64,000 bases of DNA from Planctomycetota bacterium (GCA_022711465.1 JAKLEZ010000009.1:124001-188000); one strand, 5' to 3'; shown: positions 34,690 to 44,321, counted from the stretch's first letter. Numbers and translations are program-made. Notes: generated by a model not told the origin, from the sequence alone.

Positions 34690-34998
34690 ATGCAAGGCGA
34701 ACGAATTCGTATCCGAATGGAAGCCTACGACCCGCGGGCTCTGGACGCGTCGGCCCGGGAGATCGTTGATCATGCCAAGCGCACCAACGCGCGGGTTTGC
34801 GGTCCCGTTCCCTTGCCGACCAGGATTGAACGTTACACGGTTTTGCGTTCCCCGCACATAGACAAGAAGTCGCGTGAGCAGTTCGAAATGCGGACGCACA
34901 AGCGACTCATCGATATCTACGAACCGACCGCGAGGACTGTGGAAGCCCTCAACCGCTTGGTGGTACCGGCCGGCGTTTTCGTGAAGATCAAGGCCTGA
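34690..34998 (+). CDS. rpsJ: 30S ribosomal protein S10
   Basis: 102-aa uS10, head of the ribosomal block. [32 protein letters not shown] and [15 protein letters not shown] are standard. The ATG at 34690 gives the normal length; upstream frame is leader. uS10 also serves NusG-linked transcription antitermination. A small hairpin (CGCTCG/CGAGCG, 34999-35021) directly follows the stop, and the next gene begins 203 nt later, the widest gap within the block. Confidence 0.97.
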   Translation: MQGERIRIRMEAYDPRALDASAREIVDHAKRTNARVCGPVPLPTRIERYTVLRSPHIDKKSREQFEMRTHKRLIDIYEPTARTVEALNRLVVPAGVFVKIKA

Positions 34999-35201
34999 CG
35001 CTCGGGCGCCGTAAGCGAGCGGGCGGCTGGGCCGGACAAGGGGCTCGCCGATCGGACCGGATGATGTTGTTGGAGTGTTGCCAGCGGTAGTCGGCCTCAT
35101 TCGTCGGCTTTTCAACGACAAATCGGCCGCGTGAGCATCATCGCGAGGCAAGGCAAAGAGTCAGGAAGAGCCTGATAAGGCTTGAAGGGAATTCTGTCCA
35201 C

Positions 35202-35873
35202 ATGTTGGCGGCGCTGCTGGGTAGGAAGATCGGTATGACCCGGGTTTACACGGAGGACGGCACGGTCGTGCCGGTCACCGTGATTCAGGCGGGTCCGTGT
35301 TCTGTGCTGCAGGTCAAGAAGGCGGGTGCCGCCAGGAGCGGCGAGTCGAAAGACGGCTATCACGCCGTGCAGCTCGGGTTTGAGGACGTCAAGGCTCACC
35401 GATCCTCGGTCCCGATGATCGGTCACGCGGCCAAGGCCGGGACGGGGCCGAAGAAGTACGTCCGGGAGATCCGGTTCAAGGAGGTGCCTGAAGCGGCCCT
35501 GGGCGATGTCTGGACGGTGGAGGTTTTTGAGAACGCCAAGACGCGTTACGTGGACGTGGTGGGCACGACCAAGGGCCGGGGTTTTGCGGGGGTGATGAAG
35601 CGTCACGGCTTCGGCGGTCAGCCGGCCTCGCACGGTACCGAGCGCAAGCATCGCAGCCCAGGTGGTATCGGCGCCAGTGCCGGTCGTGGCCTGGGCCGCT
35701 GTGTGAAGAAAGGCAAGCGCATGGCCGGCCACATGGGTCACAACCGCCGGACGGTCAAGAATCAGCGTCTGGTGAAGGTGGACAAGGAGAACAACCTGTT
35801 GCTCGTTCGGGGTGCGATCCCCGGTCCGAACGGCGGGTACGTAGTGGTCCGGCAGGCCAAGACGAAAGCGTAA
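35202..35873 (+). CDS. rplC: 50S ribosomal protein L3
   Basis: 223-aa uL3, an early 23S rRNA-binding assembly protein near the peptidyl-transferase centre. LLGRKIGMTRVY at the N-terminus and the loop GTTKGRGFAGVMKRHGFGG, followed by ASHGTERKHRSPGGIG, are intact. Start at ATG 35202; the 203-nt gap before it could hold regulatory RNA structure, but I see only short stems. Confidence 0.97.
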   Translation: MLAALLGRKIGMTRVYTEDGTVVPVTVIQAGPCSVLQVKKAGAARSGESKDGYHAVQLGFEDVKAHRSSVPMIGHAAKAGTGPKKYVREIRFKEVPEAALGDVWTVEVFENAKTRYVDVVGTTKGRGFAGVMKRHGFGGQPASHGTERKHRSPGGIGASAGRGLGRCVKKGKRMAGHMGHNRRTVKNQRLVKVDKENNLLLVRGAIPGPNGGYVVVRQAKTKA

Positions 35874-35887
35874 CGGAAGCATTCGCG

Positions 35888-36550
35888 ATGATCGACGTGC
35901 CCGTATACAACATGAGTGGCGAGCAGACCGGCTCGATGCAGATTGACGAGTCGGTGCTGGGTCGCCGGGTCCGGATTGACCTGCTCAAGCAGGCGGTCGT
36001 GACTTGGCAATTCAATCAGCGGCAGGGTTCTGCCCGGCTCAAGAATCGAGCCCGGGTCGAGGGATCGAGCCGCAAGATCTACCGTCAGAAGGGGACGGGG
36101 AACGCCCGTATGGGTACGGTGCGGAGTCCCTCGCGGCGGGGTGGGGGTCGTGCCTTTGCCAAGCTGGAGCAGAATCATCGGCGGGAGATGCCCAAGAAGA
36201 TGCGTCAGCTTGCCCGGAACAGTGCGCTCCTGGCGAAGCTGAAGGCGGGCCAGGTGGCGGTGATTGACCCGGTCAACATGAGTGAGCCCAAGACCAAGCC
36301 GTTTGCCCGGATGCTCAAGGCGGTTGGTGCGGACAAGGGCTGCGTGTTCGTGACCGAGGCGGTCAATCAGGCGGTGTACAAGTCGGGTCGGAATGTGCCT
36401 AAGACGGAAATCCGCCCGGTGAGTGAGTTGAATGCGTACGAGATTCTTCGCCGGCGGAAGGTGCTTTTTACCCGTCCGGCGTTTGAAGTGGTGATGGCCC
36501 ATCCGGCGACTTATCGTCAGGCGGATGAGTCTCTGGTGGCGGGAGCGTAA
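35888..36550 (+). CDS. rplD: 50S ribosomal protein L4
   Basis: 220-aa uL4, lining the peptide exit tunnel; in some bacteria it represses its own operon. QRQGSARLKNRARVEGSSRK and KGTGNARMGTVRSP are the tunnel loop, and the C-terminal VSELNAYEILRRRKVLFT is standard. It lies 14 nt after rplC. Confidence 0.96.
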   Translation: MIDVPVYNMSGEQTGSMQIDESVLGRRVRIDLLKQAVVTWQFNQRQGSARLKNRARVEGSSRKIYRQKGTGNARMGTVRSPSRRGGGRAFAKLEQNHRREMPKKMRQLARNSALLAKLKAGQVAVIDPVNMSEPKTKPFARMLKAVGADKGCVFVTEAVNQAVYKSGRNVPKTEIRPVSELNAYEILRRRKVLFTRPAFEVVMAHPATYRQADESLVAGA

Positions 36551-36577
36551 CCGGGACTGCAGGAAGGACGATCGGCG

Positions 36578-36889
36578 ATGGACATATACCATACGATTAT
36601 CAGGCCGCTGGTCACCGAGAAGGGGACTCACCAGAGTCAGGTGACGCACCAGGGGACTCACAGTCGGAAGGCTCGCGGCGGGGCATACGCGTTCGAGGTG
36701 CATCCCGAGGCTCGCAAGGCTCAGATTCGCCAGGCGATCGAGAAGATCTACAACGTGAAGGTGGTATCTGTTCGGACAGCCAACCGCAAGGGCAAGCCGC
36801 GTCGCGTGCGGATGACGACCGGCGTGACCCGGAACTGGAAGAAGGCGGTCGTGGTGCTGGATCCGAATTATCACATTGACCTGTTCTAA
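36578..36889 (+). CDS. rplW: 50S ribosomal protein L23
   Basis: 103-aa uL23, the docking site for trigger factor and SRP at the tunnel exit. IIRPLVTEKGT opens the protein and YAFEVHPEARKAQIRQAIE follows. A 15-20 residue polar insertion (HQSQVTHQGTHSRKARGG) between these is not present in the usual sequence. Confidence 0.95.
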   Translation: MDIYHTIIRPLVTEKGTHQSQVTHQGTHSRKARGGAYAFEVHPEARKAQIRQAIEKIYNVKVVSVRTANRKGKPRRVRMTTGVTRNWKKAVVVLDPNYHIDLF

Positions 36890-36907
36890 GGCAGGAAGTG
36901 TCAGGAT

Positions 36908-37774
36908 ATGGGTGTCAAGATCTACAGACCGACTTCGGCAGGACGGCGCCAGTCCTCGGTGAATGAGCGTGTGGAGATCACCGACAAGCGGCGGCCGCCG
37001 ACCAAGGCTCTGCTTGAGCCATTGCACAAGACGGCGGGGCGCAACCACCATGGGGTGATCACGTCGTGGTGGCGAGGTGGCGGGCACAAGCGCATGTACC
37101 GGGTTATCGACTTCAAGCGTCGCCGCGACGATGAGCGTGCCACGGTCGTTGCCATCGAGTATGATCCCAACCGTTCGTGCCACATCGCCCTGATTGAATA
37201 CCCGGACAAGACCCTGAACTACATTCTCGCCCCCGCCGGACTGAAGGCTGGCGACTGGGTGGAGAGCGGCAAGAACGCCGAGCCCAAGGTAGGCAACTGC
37301 ATGCCGCTGAAGAATGTCCCGGTCGGCATGGACGTTCACAACATTGAGCTGACCGCCGGTCAGGGTGGCAAGCTGGTCCGATCGGCGGGGCTCTCTGCCC
37401 GGGTGGTTGCCCGGGAGGGTGAATGGGCCACGCTGCTGATGCCGTCGGGCGAGATGCGGCAGGTGCGGGTTGAATGCCGGGTGACCCTGGGGGCGATCGG
37501 CAACGCGGATCATCAGCACGTGCGGGTCGGCAAGGCCGGCCGCAAGCGGCACATGGGTCGCCGGCCGCACAATCGTGGTACGTCGATGAACCCGGTTGCC
37601 CACCCGCTGGGCGGCGGTGAAGGCAGGAGCGGCGGCGGCCGCCATCCGTGCAGCGCCTGGGGCAAGCTGGCCAAGGGTGGCCGAACGCGGAGTCGCCGCA
37701 AGAATTCGAACAAGCGTATTCTCCGTCGTCGGCGGAGCGTCCGGTACGGGCAGCTGGTGCTGCCGAAGAAGTAG
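36908..37774 (+). CDS. rplB: 50S ribosomal protein L2
   Basis: 288-aa uL2, a peptidyl-transferase-centre protein. GRNHHGVITSWWRGGGHKR and the C-terminal RGTSMNPVAHPLGGGEGR are diagnostic. In the conserved HPHGGGEG loop the second His is Leu, while the first, equivalent to the functionally important His229 of E. coli as I recall it, is retained. Confidence 0.97.
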   Translation: MGVKIYRPTSAGRRQSSVNERVEITDKRRPPTKALLEPLHKTAGRNHHGVITSWWRGGGHKRMYRVIDFKRRRDDERATVVAIEYDPNRSCHIALIEYPDKTLNYILAPAGLKAGDWVESGKNAEPKVGNCMPLKNVPVGMDVHNIELTAGQGGKLVRSAGLSARVVAREGEWATLLMPSGEMRQVRVECRVTLGAIGNADHQHVRVGKAGRKRHMGRRPHNRGTSMNPVAHPLGGGEGRSGGGRHPCSAWGKLAKGGRTRSRRKNSNKRILRRRRSVRYGQLVLPKK

Positions 37775-37839
37775 TAGGCAGAAAGTGGAGGTTCGCCCGG
37801 CCGCGAGGCCTGGCCTCAAGCGAGCGAGAGTGTTGACCT

Positions 37840-38118
37840 ATGTCCAGGAGCCTGAAAAAAGGTCCGTTCGTCGACGAGAAGTTGTTCCTCAAGGTCCAGA
37901 AGTCCAAGCAGACCGGCTCGCACGTTCCGATCCGGACTTGGGCGCGGCGTTGCACGATCGTGCCGGAGTTCATCGGGGTGGCCTTTGAGGTTCACAACGG
38001 CAAGATGTTCCACAAGGTCGTGGTGTCCGAGGACATGGTCGGGCACAAGCTGGGCGAGTTCAGCCCGACCCGAATGTTCCGCGGGCACACCGGGGCGAAG
38101 AAGGCGGCGGCGGTCTGA
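37840..38118 (+). CDS. rpsS: 30S ribosomal protein S19
   Basis: 92-aa uS19, at the 30S head near bridge B1. [29 protein letters not shown] and [12 protein letters not shown] are canonical. Length is normal. It follows rplB by 65 nt. Confidence 0.97.
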   Translation: MSRSLKKGPFVDEKLFLKVQKSKQTGSHVPIRTWARRCTIVPEFIGVAFEVHNGKMFHKVVVSEDMVGHKLGEFSPTRMFRGHTGAKKAAAV

Positions 38119-38194
38119 TCTCTGGGGGAGCGGAGGCCGGGGAGCAGGGCCGGGGGGCATGGCCGGCCGGACTTATTGAGCAGAAGGTGAGATC

Positions 38195-38554
38195 GTGGCA
38201 GAGCAAGCAACGGAAGCGAGACAATGGCGGGCGACGCACCGGTTCGCTCGGATCAGTTCGCGCAAGGCCGGGCTGGTCATGGCCCTGATTCGCGGGCAGA
38301 AGGTGAACGACGCCCAGGACATTCTTCGTTTCACCCGCAAGAAGGGCAGCCGGCTGATTGACATGGTGCTGCGGTCAGCGATTGCGAACGCGAATGAGCA
38401 GGAGGCGGACGTCCGGTCGCTCTACGTGGTCGAGGCCCGGGTGGACGGTGGTCCGTTCTTCAACCGGTTCCGGCCCAAGGATCGCGGTCGGGCTCACCCG
38501 ATTCTGAAGCGGACCAGTCATCTGGTGGTTGTCGTCGGGGAACGGAAGTCGTAG
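38195..38554 (+). CDS. rplV: 50S ribosomal protein L22
   Basis: 119-aa uL22, whose long beta-hairpin reaches the exit tunnel. RFARISSRKAGLVMALIRG and the hairpin region RFRPKDRGRAHPILKRTSHL are present. GTG start with a GGTGA-type ribosome binding site. Confidence 0.96.
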   Translation: MAEQATEARQWRATHRFARISSRKAGLVMALIRGQKVNDAQDILRFTRKKGSRLIDMVLRSAIANANEQEADVRSLYVVEARVDGGPFFNRFRPKDRGRAHPILKRTSHLVVVVGERKS

Positions 38555-38563
38555 GAGCGTACT

Positions 38564-39262
38564 GTGGGACAGAAAGTCAACCCGATCGGATTTCGAACCG
38601 GCGTCACGCTGGACTGGAAAAGTCGTTGGTATGCCCCGAAGGCGGCCTACGGTGAGTTTCTGATCGAGGATCACAAGATCCGCCGGTTTGTCGATGATCG
38701 CTTCAATCGGCGTGAGCCGTATGCGGCCGTGTCCAAGGTCGAAATCGAGCGGACGCGGAGCGATGTGCGGGTGGTTCTGCACACGGCCCGTCCCGGCCTG
38801 GTGATCGGCCCCAAGGGGGCGGAGGTGGACAAGCTCCGCGAGGAGCTGGAGGATCTGGTTGACCGGAAGATCACCGTCAACATCGTGGAGATCAAGCACC
38901 CGGACCTGGACGCCCAGTTGGTGGCGGAAGGCATTGCGGAGCAGCTCAAGAAGCGGGTGAGTTTCCGGCGGGCGATGAAGATGCGGTGTGATGCGACCAT
39001 GGCTTCCGGAGCGAAGGGGATACGTGTGCGGTGCAGCGGTCGGCTCGGGGGTGCGGAGATGGCCCGGGTCGAGACGCAGATGCGGGGTTCGATTCCCCTG
39101 CAGACTCTCCAGTCGAATGTGGGTTACGGCTACGCTATTGCCCGGACGACGTATGGAGCCATCGGGGTCAAGGTGTGGATTTACCTGGGCAAGTTCGGCG
39201 AGGAGATCGAGCCGATCGCCATTGAGAGCAGCCGGGGTCCGCGCCGGCGAGCGCGGCTGTGA
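38564..39262 (+). CDS. rpsC: 30S ribosomal protein S3
   Basis: 232-aa uS3, part of the mRNA entry site with helicase activity. MGQKVNPIGFRTGVTLDWKS, the KH domain (RPGLVIGPKGAEVDKL) and GIRVRCSGRLGGAEMAR are intact. GTG start 9 nt after rplV. Confidence 0.97.
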   Translation: MGQKVNPIGFRTGVTLDWKSRWYAPKAAYGEFLIEDHKIRRFVDDRFNRREPYAAVSKVEIERTRSDVRVVLHTARPGLVIGPKGAEVDKLREELEDLVDRKITVNIVEIKHPDLDAQLVAEGIAEQLKKRVSFRRAMKMRCDATMASGAKGIRVRCSGRLGGAEMARVETQMRGSIPLQTLQSNVGYGYAIARTTYGAIGVKVWIYLGKFGEEIEPIAIESSRGPRRRARL

Positions 39263-39291
39263 GAATCTGGAGTTAAGGAGAAGAGACGGCC

Positions 39292-39714
39292 ATGGCGTTA
39301 ATGCCGAAACGGCTCAAGTACCGAAAGGCGCAGCGTGGCGGAAGGCAGCCGACGATCGCGACCCGGGGCAACCGGGTATCGTTTGGCGAGTTCGGGTTGC
39401 AGTCGCTGGAGCATGGGTGGATGACCGCCCGGCAGATCGAAGCCGGCCGTATGGCCGCGACCCACTTTCTCCATCGTGAGGGGCGGGTTTACATCCGGGT
39501 GTTCCCGCACAAGCCGGTGTCGCGCAAGCCGCTGGAAACGCGTATGGGCAAGGGCAAGGGCGAGCCGGAGTACTATGTGGCGGTGGTGAAGAAGGGTTCG
39601 ATGCTGTTCGAGATTGGTGGGGTGGCCGAGGACGTAGCCCGGCGGGCCTTTTCCCGGGTGGCCCACAAGATGCCCTTCCGCTGCCGGTTTGTGACCCGTC
39701 GCCACGAGGTATAG
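39292..39714 (+). CDS. rplP: 50S ribosomal protein L16
   Basis: 140-aa uL16, needed for 50S maturation and tRNA positioning. PKRLKYRKAQRG, FGEFGLQSLEHGWMTARQIE and RMGKGKGEPEYYVA are canonical. AAGGAG precedes the ATG. Confidence 0.97.
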   Translation: MALMPKRLKYRKAQRGGRQPTIATRGNRVSFGEFGLQSLEHGWMTARQIEAGRMAATHFLHREGRVYIRVFPHKPVSRKPLETRMGKGKGEPEYYVAVVKKGSMLFEIGGVAEDVARRAFSRVAHKMPFRCRFVTRRHEV

Positions 39715-39733
39715 CCGAGGCGGAGACGATCTG

Positions 39734-39982
39734 ATGAAGATTTCGGAAATGCGGCAGATGAAGACCGAGGAGCTGCACGGCGAGCTGGACCGGCTGCGCC
39801 GTTACACCTTCGATCTCCGCAGCCAGGCGGTGACCGAGAAGCTCCATGACCCCTCCCTGCTGACTCGGGCCAAGAGGGACATTGCCCGGCTGTTCACGGT
39901 GCTCCGCGAACGCGGCGAGGAGGGTGTCGAGCAGAAGCAATACCATCTGGAGGCTCTGGCTACGCACAAGCGTACCAAGTAG
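39734..39982 (+). CDS. rpmC: 50S ribosomal protein L29
   Basis: 82-aa uL29, near the tunnel exit. Two-helix fold: MKISEMRQMKTEELHGEL and LRRYTFDLRSQAVTEKLHD. A 12-15 residue tail makes it slightly longer than most. Confidence 0.95.
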   Translation: MKISEMRQMKTEELHGELDRLRRYTFDLRSQAVTEKLHDPSLLTRAKRDIARLFTVLRERGEEGVEQKQYHLEALATHKRTK

Positions 39983-39997
39983 AGGTAGGTAACGGGC

Positions 39998-40336
39998 ATG
40001 GCCGAAATGGTTCAGGACAAGAAGGCGCGGCGGGCGCGGCGGACCGTGATTGGGGTGGTGACCAAGGCGAACAGGACGCCGCAGACCCTTCGGGTTGAGG
40101 TCGAGTATCAGTCCCGCCACCCGCAGTACAACAAGTACGTCCGCCATCGAATGGTGCTGCACGCGCATGACGCCCGCCAGGAGGCGCGGCAGGGCGATCG
40201 CGTCCAGATCATGGAGTGCCGGCCGATTTCCAAGACCAAGAAATGGCGTCTGGTCAAGGTGCTGGAGCGGTCCGTCCAGGGTGAAAAGCAGATTGGCGTC
40301 GACACGCGGGCTGACTCGGCCGGCGGCAAGGCATGA
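39998..40336 (+). CDS. rpsQ: 30S ribosomal protein S17
   Basis: 112-aa uS17, an early 16S rRNA binder. RRTVIGVVTKANRTPQTLRV and GDRVQIMECRPISKTKKW are standard. It has short extra segments at both ends compared with the usual 80-90 aa. Confidence 0.96.
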   Translation: MAEMVQDKKARRARRTVIGVVTKANRTPQTLRVEVEYQSRHPQYNKYVRHRMVLHAHDARQEARQGDRVQIMECRPISKTKKWRLVKVLERSVQGEKQIGVDTRADSAGGKA

Positions 40337-40349
40337 GTGAGAGACGGCG

Positions 40350-40754
40350 ATGATTCAGCTTCAAACGGTAGTAGATGTGGCGGACAACACGGGTGCCAAG
40401 CTGGCCATGGTGATTCGCGTCCTGGGCGGCAGTACCGGTCGGGTGGGCAAACCCCGACGGAAGACGGCGGGGGTGGGTGACATCGTGATCCTGGCGGTCA
40501 AGAAGGCTCTGGCCAACAGCGATTTCATGAAGCCCGGCAACCACAAGGCCCGCGTGGTTCGCGGCGTGGTGGTGCGGACCAACCATCCGACCCGGCGTCC
40601 GGACGGCAGCTATGTCCGCTTTGATCGCAACGCCGTCGTGCTGGTGGACGACAAGAACGAGCCCAAGGGGACGCGGATCTTCGGGGCGGTGGCTCGCGAG
40701 CTTCGCGAGAAGGGGTACATGAAGATCGTGTCGCTGGCGGACGAGGTGGTTTGA
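40350..40754 (+). CDS. rplN: 50S ribosomal protein L14
   Basis: 134-aa uL14, at the subunit interface. [41 protein letters not shown] and [14 protein letters not shown] are canonical. About 12 residues longer than E. coli L14 because of internal insertions around [12 protein letters not shown]. Confidence 0.97.
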   Translation: MIQLQTVVDVADNTGAKLAMVIRVLGGSTGRVGKPRRKTAGVGDIVILAVKKALANSDFMKPGNHKARVVRGVVVRTNHPTRRPDGSYVRFDRNAVVLVDDKNEPKGTRIFGAVARELREKGYMKIVSLADEVV

Positions 40755-40802
40755 GGGTTGACGGGCGTCCGGCGCTGCCGGAAGGGCCGATGGAAGGTTG
40801 CC

Positions 40803-41168
40803 ATGGCGTTTCACATTCGAAAAGACGATCTGGTGGAAGTGATTGCCGGCGATCACCGAGGTGAGCGCGGCAAGGTGCTTCGGGTCAATCCCAAGCGCGG
40901 TCTGGTCATCGTCCAGGGCGTGAACATGGTGTTCCGGCACGTGCGTCCGAGCCGCCGCAACCCGCAGGGCGGCCGGCTCCAGAAGGAAGCCCCGATGCAC
41001 ATTTCGAATGTGCTGCCGGTGGACGAGAAGGGGGCCAAAGGCGGGCGTGGGGCCCGGGTCCGCTTTGAGGTGGAACGCGGCGACAAGGGCAAGGTTCTGG
41101 CCAAGCATCGGGTGTCGGTGAGCGGGACGCGGCTGAGTACGCTGACTCGCAGGAAGACGGAAAGCTAA
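40803..41168 (+). CDS. rplX: 50S ribosomal protein L24
   Basis: 121-aa uL24, an assembly initiator. The KOW motif [21 protein letters not shown] is followed by [18 protein letters not shown]. The ATG at 40803 gives the family N-terminus; the upstream in-frame extension from 40758 is rejected. Confidence 0.96.
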   Translation: MAFHIRKDDLVEVIAGDHRGERGKVLRVNPKRGLVIVQGVNMVFRHVRPSRRNPQGGRLQKEAPMHISNVLPVDEKGAKGGRGARVRFEVERGDKGKVLAKHRVSVSGTRLSTLTRRKTES

Positions 41169-41170
41169 TC

Positions 41171-41728
41171 ATGGCTCGCTTGTTGGACAAGTACAAACAG
41201 GAAATCATGCCGGCCTTCTTCGAATCGTTGAAGACCCGCAATCCCATGGCCATTCCGCGGCTGGCCAAGATCGTGGTGTCCATGGGGGTGGGCAAGGCGA
41301 CGCAGGAGAAGAAGCGGATCGAGGTGGCGGCCAAGGACTTGGCCACCATCACCGGGCAGAAGGCCCAGGTCTGCAAGGCCCGCAAGAGCGTGTCGAACTT
41401 CAAGCTTCGCGAAGAGAACCCGATCGGGGTGAAAGTGACGCTGCGGGGCCTGCGGATGTACGAGTTTCTGGATCGGCTGATCAACATTGCCATTCCGCGT
41501 ATCCGCGACTTCCGGGGTCTCAATCCCCAGGGGTTCGACGGGCGAGGCAACTACTCGATGGGGGTGAGCGAGCAGACGATTTTTCCTGAGATCGACGTGA
41601 CCGCGGTCGAGTTTCCCCAGGGGATGAACATCACCCTGGTGACCACGGCCCGGGATGATCGGCAGAGCCGCGAGTTGCTGCGGATGATGGGTATGCCGTT
41701 CCGGACGGATGCCCACGCGAAGGATTGA
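41171..41728 (+). CDS. rplE: 50S ribosomal protein L5
   Basis: 185-aa uL5, which binds 5S rRNA. NPMAIPRLAKIVVSMGVGKA, ITGQKAQVCKARKSVSNFKL and FPEIDVTAVEFPQGMNI are diagnostic. Only 2 nt after rplX, so coupled. Confidence 0.97.
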   Translation: MARLLDKYKQEIMPAFFESLKTRNPMAIPRLAKIVVSMGVGKATQEKKRIEVAAKDLATITGQKAQVCKARKSVSNFKLREENPIGVKVTLRGLRMYEFLDRLINIAIPRIRDFRGLNPQGFDGRGNYSMGVSEQTIFPEIDVTAVEFPQGMNITLVTTARDDRQSRELLRMMGMPFRTDAHAKD

Positions 41729-41791
41729 GCGGGAGATCGAGATGATGCAGCCACCGGCGGTGGCCGGTGGCCGCGAGAATGGATGTAATGC

Positions 41792-41977
41792 ATGGCGACA
41801 ACAGCTTGGATGTACAAGGCGAACCAGCCCCCGAAGTTCAAGTGCCGCTCGGTGAGGCGCTGCCAGGTCTGCGGGCGGTCGCACGCGGTGTACCGCAAGT
41901 TTCGGCTGTGCCGGGTGTGTTTCCGGAACATGGCCAATCAGGGCCTGATCCCGGGCGTGAAGAAGGCGAGTTGGTGA
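41792..41977 (+). CDS. rpsN: 30S ribosomal protein S14, zinc-binding type
   Basis: 61-aa uS14. Zinc ligands C24/C27 (CQVC) and C40/C43 (CRVC) mark the short zinc-containing form; PGVKKASW ends the protein. The form without zinc motif, used under zinc limitation elsewhere, is not in the window. The ribosome binding site is weak and the gene is 63 nt after rplE. Confidence 0.96.
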   Translation: MATTAWMYKANQPPKFKCRSVRRCQVCGRSHAVYRKFRLCRVCFRNMANQGLIPGVKKASW

Positions 41978-42076
41978 ATCGCGGGAGCGGGCATCGGGCG
42001 GGTGGCGTTCATGAGGCCGAGGGGCCGAGGGACGCCGGTTCGCGGGTGCCGCCCCGTTTGAACGAGGATGCTGAGG

Positions 42077-42472
42077 ATGTGGAGCGACCCGATTGCTGAC
42101 ATGCTGACCCGGATTCGCAATGCCGTTCGGGTGCGATCTCGGGAGGTCAAGGTGCCCTTGTCGAACGTCAAGGCCGGTATCGCCGAGGTTCTCAAGCAGG
42201 AGGGTTACATCCTCGGGTACGACCGGATCGAGGATGCCCACCAGGGTGTGCTCAGGATCCAGTTGAAGTACGGTCCGCTGGGCGAACCGGTCTTGAATGA
42301 GATCAAGCGGGTGTCCAAGAACGGTTGCCGGGACTATCGCGGGGTGGATGACCTTCCCCGAGTGCTCAATGGGATGGGGATCGGTGTGGTATCCACGAGC
42401 CAGGGCATGTTGAGTGATCGGCAGTGCCGGGAACGCGGAATCGGCGGTGAGTTGGTCTGTATCGTCAGCTGA
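42077..42472 (+). CDS. rpsH: 30S ribosomal protein S8
   Basis: 131-aa uS8, a primary 16S binder that in some bacteria represses the spc operon. SDPIADMLTRIRNAVRV and GMLSDRQCRERGIGGELVC are canonical. The ATG at 42077 is chosen because GAGG is 9 nt upstream, while the ATG at 42068 abuts that GAGG. Confidence 0.96.
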   Translation: MWSDPIADMLTRIRNAVRVRSREVKVPLSNVKAGIAEVLKQEGYILGYDRIEDAHQGVLRIQLKYGPLGEPVLNEIKRVSKNGCRDYRGVDDLPRVLNGMGIGVVSTSQGMLSDRQCRERGIGGELVCIVS

Positions 42473-42529
42473 TCGGCGTAGAGTCTATCGGCGTCGGGTG
42501 AACGAGCGGCAAGAAGAGGACGTCAGGCG

Positions 42530-43144
42530 ATGTCTCGTATCGGCAAGAAACCAGTTCCGGTGCCCGCGGGCGTGAAGGTCGAGGTTGCCGGCCGGACGGT
42601 GAAGACGTCCGGGCCGAAGGGCAACCTGGCCTGGGAATGCCCGTCTGGGGTGAGCATTGAGTTTGACAATAAGGCGGCTGAGATTCGCGTGGGCCGGGAG
42701 CAGGATACGGCCCAGGGCCGGGCCCTTCACGGACTGACGCGGGCCCTCATCGCGAACATGGTTCTCGGGGTTCAGAGCGGGTATCGCAAGGCTCTGGAGA
42801 TCTACGGCACCGGTTACGGCTGCAAGCTTCAGGGCGGCAAGCTGCTGTTGAACTGCGGCTACATGGGACGGGGTGTGGACGCGGCGGGCAAGCCGAAGGA
42901 CGCTCAGTTCTCACTGGAGATCCCCGCGGGGATCAAAGTCACCGTCGAGGTTGCTGCCGCCCGTGGCGACAACGAGCCGGCCAAGCTCTCGATCGAGGGG
43001 CCGGACAAGCAGGCGGTCGGTCAGTTCGCGGCCGAGATCCGCAAGATCCGGCCACCGGAGCCCTACAAGGGCAAGGGAATCCGTTACGTCGGCGAGCACG
43101 TCCGGCGCAAGCAGGGCAAGGCGTTTGCGGGTAGCGGTGGTTGA
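42530..43144 (+). CDS. rplF: 50S ribosomal protein L6
   Basis: 204-aa uL6, near the factor-binding site. [19 protein letters not shown] and the closing [20 protein letters not shown] are standard. About 25 residues longer than usual, with insertions in the second half ([18 protein letters not shown]). Confidence 0.97.
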   Translation: MSRIGKKPVPVPAGVKVEVAGRTVKTSGPKGNLAWECPSGVSIEFDNKAAEIRVGREQDTAQGRALHGLTRALIANMVLGVQSGYRKALEIYGTGYGCKLQGGKLLLNCGYMGRGVDAAGKPKDAQFSLEIPAGIKVTVEVAAARGDNEPAKLSIEGPDKQAVGQFAAEIRKIRPPEPYKGKGIRYVGEHVRRKQGKAFAGSGG

Positions 43145-43175
43145 TCCGCTTCCGCTTGTTGATCCGGGTAAGGTC

Positions 43176-43544
43176 ATGAATAGAACCGAACAGAAGAAGA
43201 TCCGCCGGTTACGCCGCAAGATGCGGGTGCGGAAGACAGTTTTCGGCACCACGGAGCGGCCCAGGCTGACCGTGTTCCGCAGCCTTCAGCACATTTACGC
43301 TCAGTTGATTGACGATGTCGCGGGTCGGACGCTGCTGTCGGCCAGCACCAAGGCCAAGGACCTCCGCGCGGCGGTCGGCTACGGCGGCAACAAGAAGGCA
43401 GCGGCCGCGATCGGCAAGACCCTCGGCGAGCGGGCCGTGGCCCAGGGCATCAAGCAAGCGGTACTCGATCGGAACGGCTACAGATACCACGGGCGCGTCG
43501 AGGCCTTGGCCAAGGCGGCTCGCGAGGCGGGGCTGAAGATTTAG
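43176..43544 (+). CDS. rplR: 50S ribosomal protein L18
   Basis: 122-aa uL18, 5S rRNA-binding. [39 protein letters not shown] and FHGRVEAL-like ending ([19 protein letters not shown]) fit the family. The ATG at 43176 gives the normal length; the longer frame upstream overlaps rplF and is not coding. Confidence 0.96.
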   Translation: MNRTEQKKIRRLRRKMRVRKTVFGTTERPRLTVFRSLQHIYAQLIDDVAGRTLLSASTKAKDLRAAVGYGGNKKAAAAIGKTLGERAVAQGIKQAVLDRNGYRYHGRVEALAKAAREAGLKI

Positions 43545-43557
43545 AGTCGAGGCAGGC

Positions 43558-44271
43558 ATGGCTGACGAGTTGACGAACCAGGCGCAGAACCAGGAGCCGA
43601 CCGGCGAAGCCCAGACCAGTGGTCCGCATGGCGCGGACGGCGAAGGGGAAGTCGCTGGCGGACGCGGTGGACACGGTGGTCGGGGCGGACATGGCGGCGG
43701 CGGCCGTGGCGGGCACGGCGGCGGTGGTCGCGGCGGTCCGGCTGGTCGTGGTGGCCGCGGCGAGCGTGGTGGCCGTGATCGCCGGGACGGCGGGGAGATC
43801 GACGACGGCGGGATCGAGGAAGCGGTGGTCAAGGTTTATCGCTGTGCCACCGTGGTCAAGGGTGGCCGGAGATTCAGCTTTGCCGCTCTGGTGGTCTGCG
43901 GCGATCGTCAGGGCAAGCTGGGCGTCGGCTACGGCAAGGCCAACGAAGTGCCCAGCGCGGTGGACAAGGCCAGCAAGGCCGCCCGCCGGGCCATGGTTCC
44001 GGTGAAGCTTGACGGCACGACCATCCCGCATCGGATTCGCTCCAAGTATCGGGCGAGCGAGGTGGTCATGCTGCCGGCCAGCAAGGGAACGGGTATCATC
44101 GCCGGGGCTGCAGTCCGGTCGGTGCTCGAGTTGGCGGGCGTGAAGGACGTGCTCACCAAGGTGTACGGCTCGACCAATCCGAAGAATTTGGTCAAGGCCA
44201 CGTTTGGGGGCCTGCTGGCTCTGCGGGTCAAGGCGGATGTCGCGCGGTTGCGCGAGGTGACGCTGGCTTGA
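43558..44271 (+). CDS. rpsE: 30S ribosomal protein S5 with Arg/Gly/His-rich N-terminal extension
   Basis: 237-aa uS5. The conserved body (EEAVVKVYRCATVVKGGRRF to the end) is normal, including GYGKANEVPSAVDKASKAAR and PASKGTGIIAGAAVRSVLE. In front of it stands an extension of about 80 residues dominated by GGRGGHGG-type repeats (residues 34-75). Such RGG-like tracts often bind RNA or are methylated on arginine; a role here is inference. The ATG at 43558 has GAGG upstream, and no internal start is better placed. Confidence 0.95.
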   Translation: MADELTNQAQNQEPTGEAQTSGPHGADGEGEVAGGRGGHGGRGGHGGGGRGGHGGGGRGGPAGRGGRGERGGRDRRDGGEIDDGGIEEAVVKVYRCATVVKGGRRFSFAALVVCGDRQGKLGVGYGKANEVPSAVDKASKAARRAMVPVKLDGTTIPHRIRSKYRASEVVMLPASKGTGIIAGAAVRSVLELAGVKDVLTKVYGSTNPKNLVKATFGGLLALRVKADVARLREVTLA

Positions 44272-44321
44272 GTGCCGGCATGGTTTTGAGGGGCCGGTGG
44301 CGAGTCGGGAGTGATACTGTC

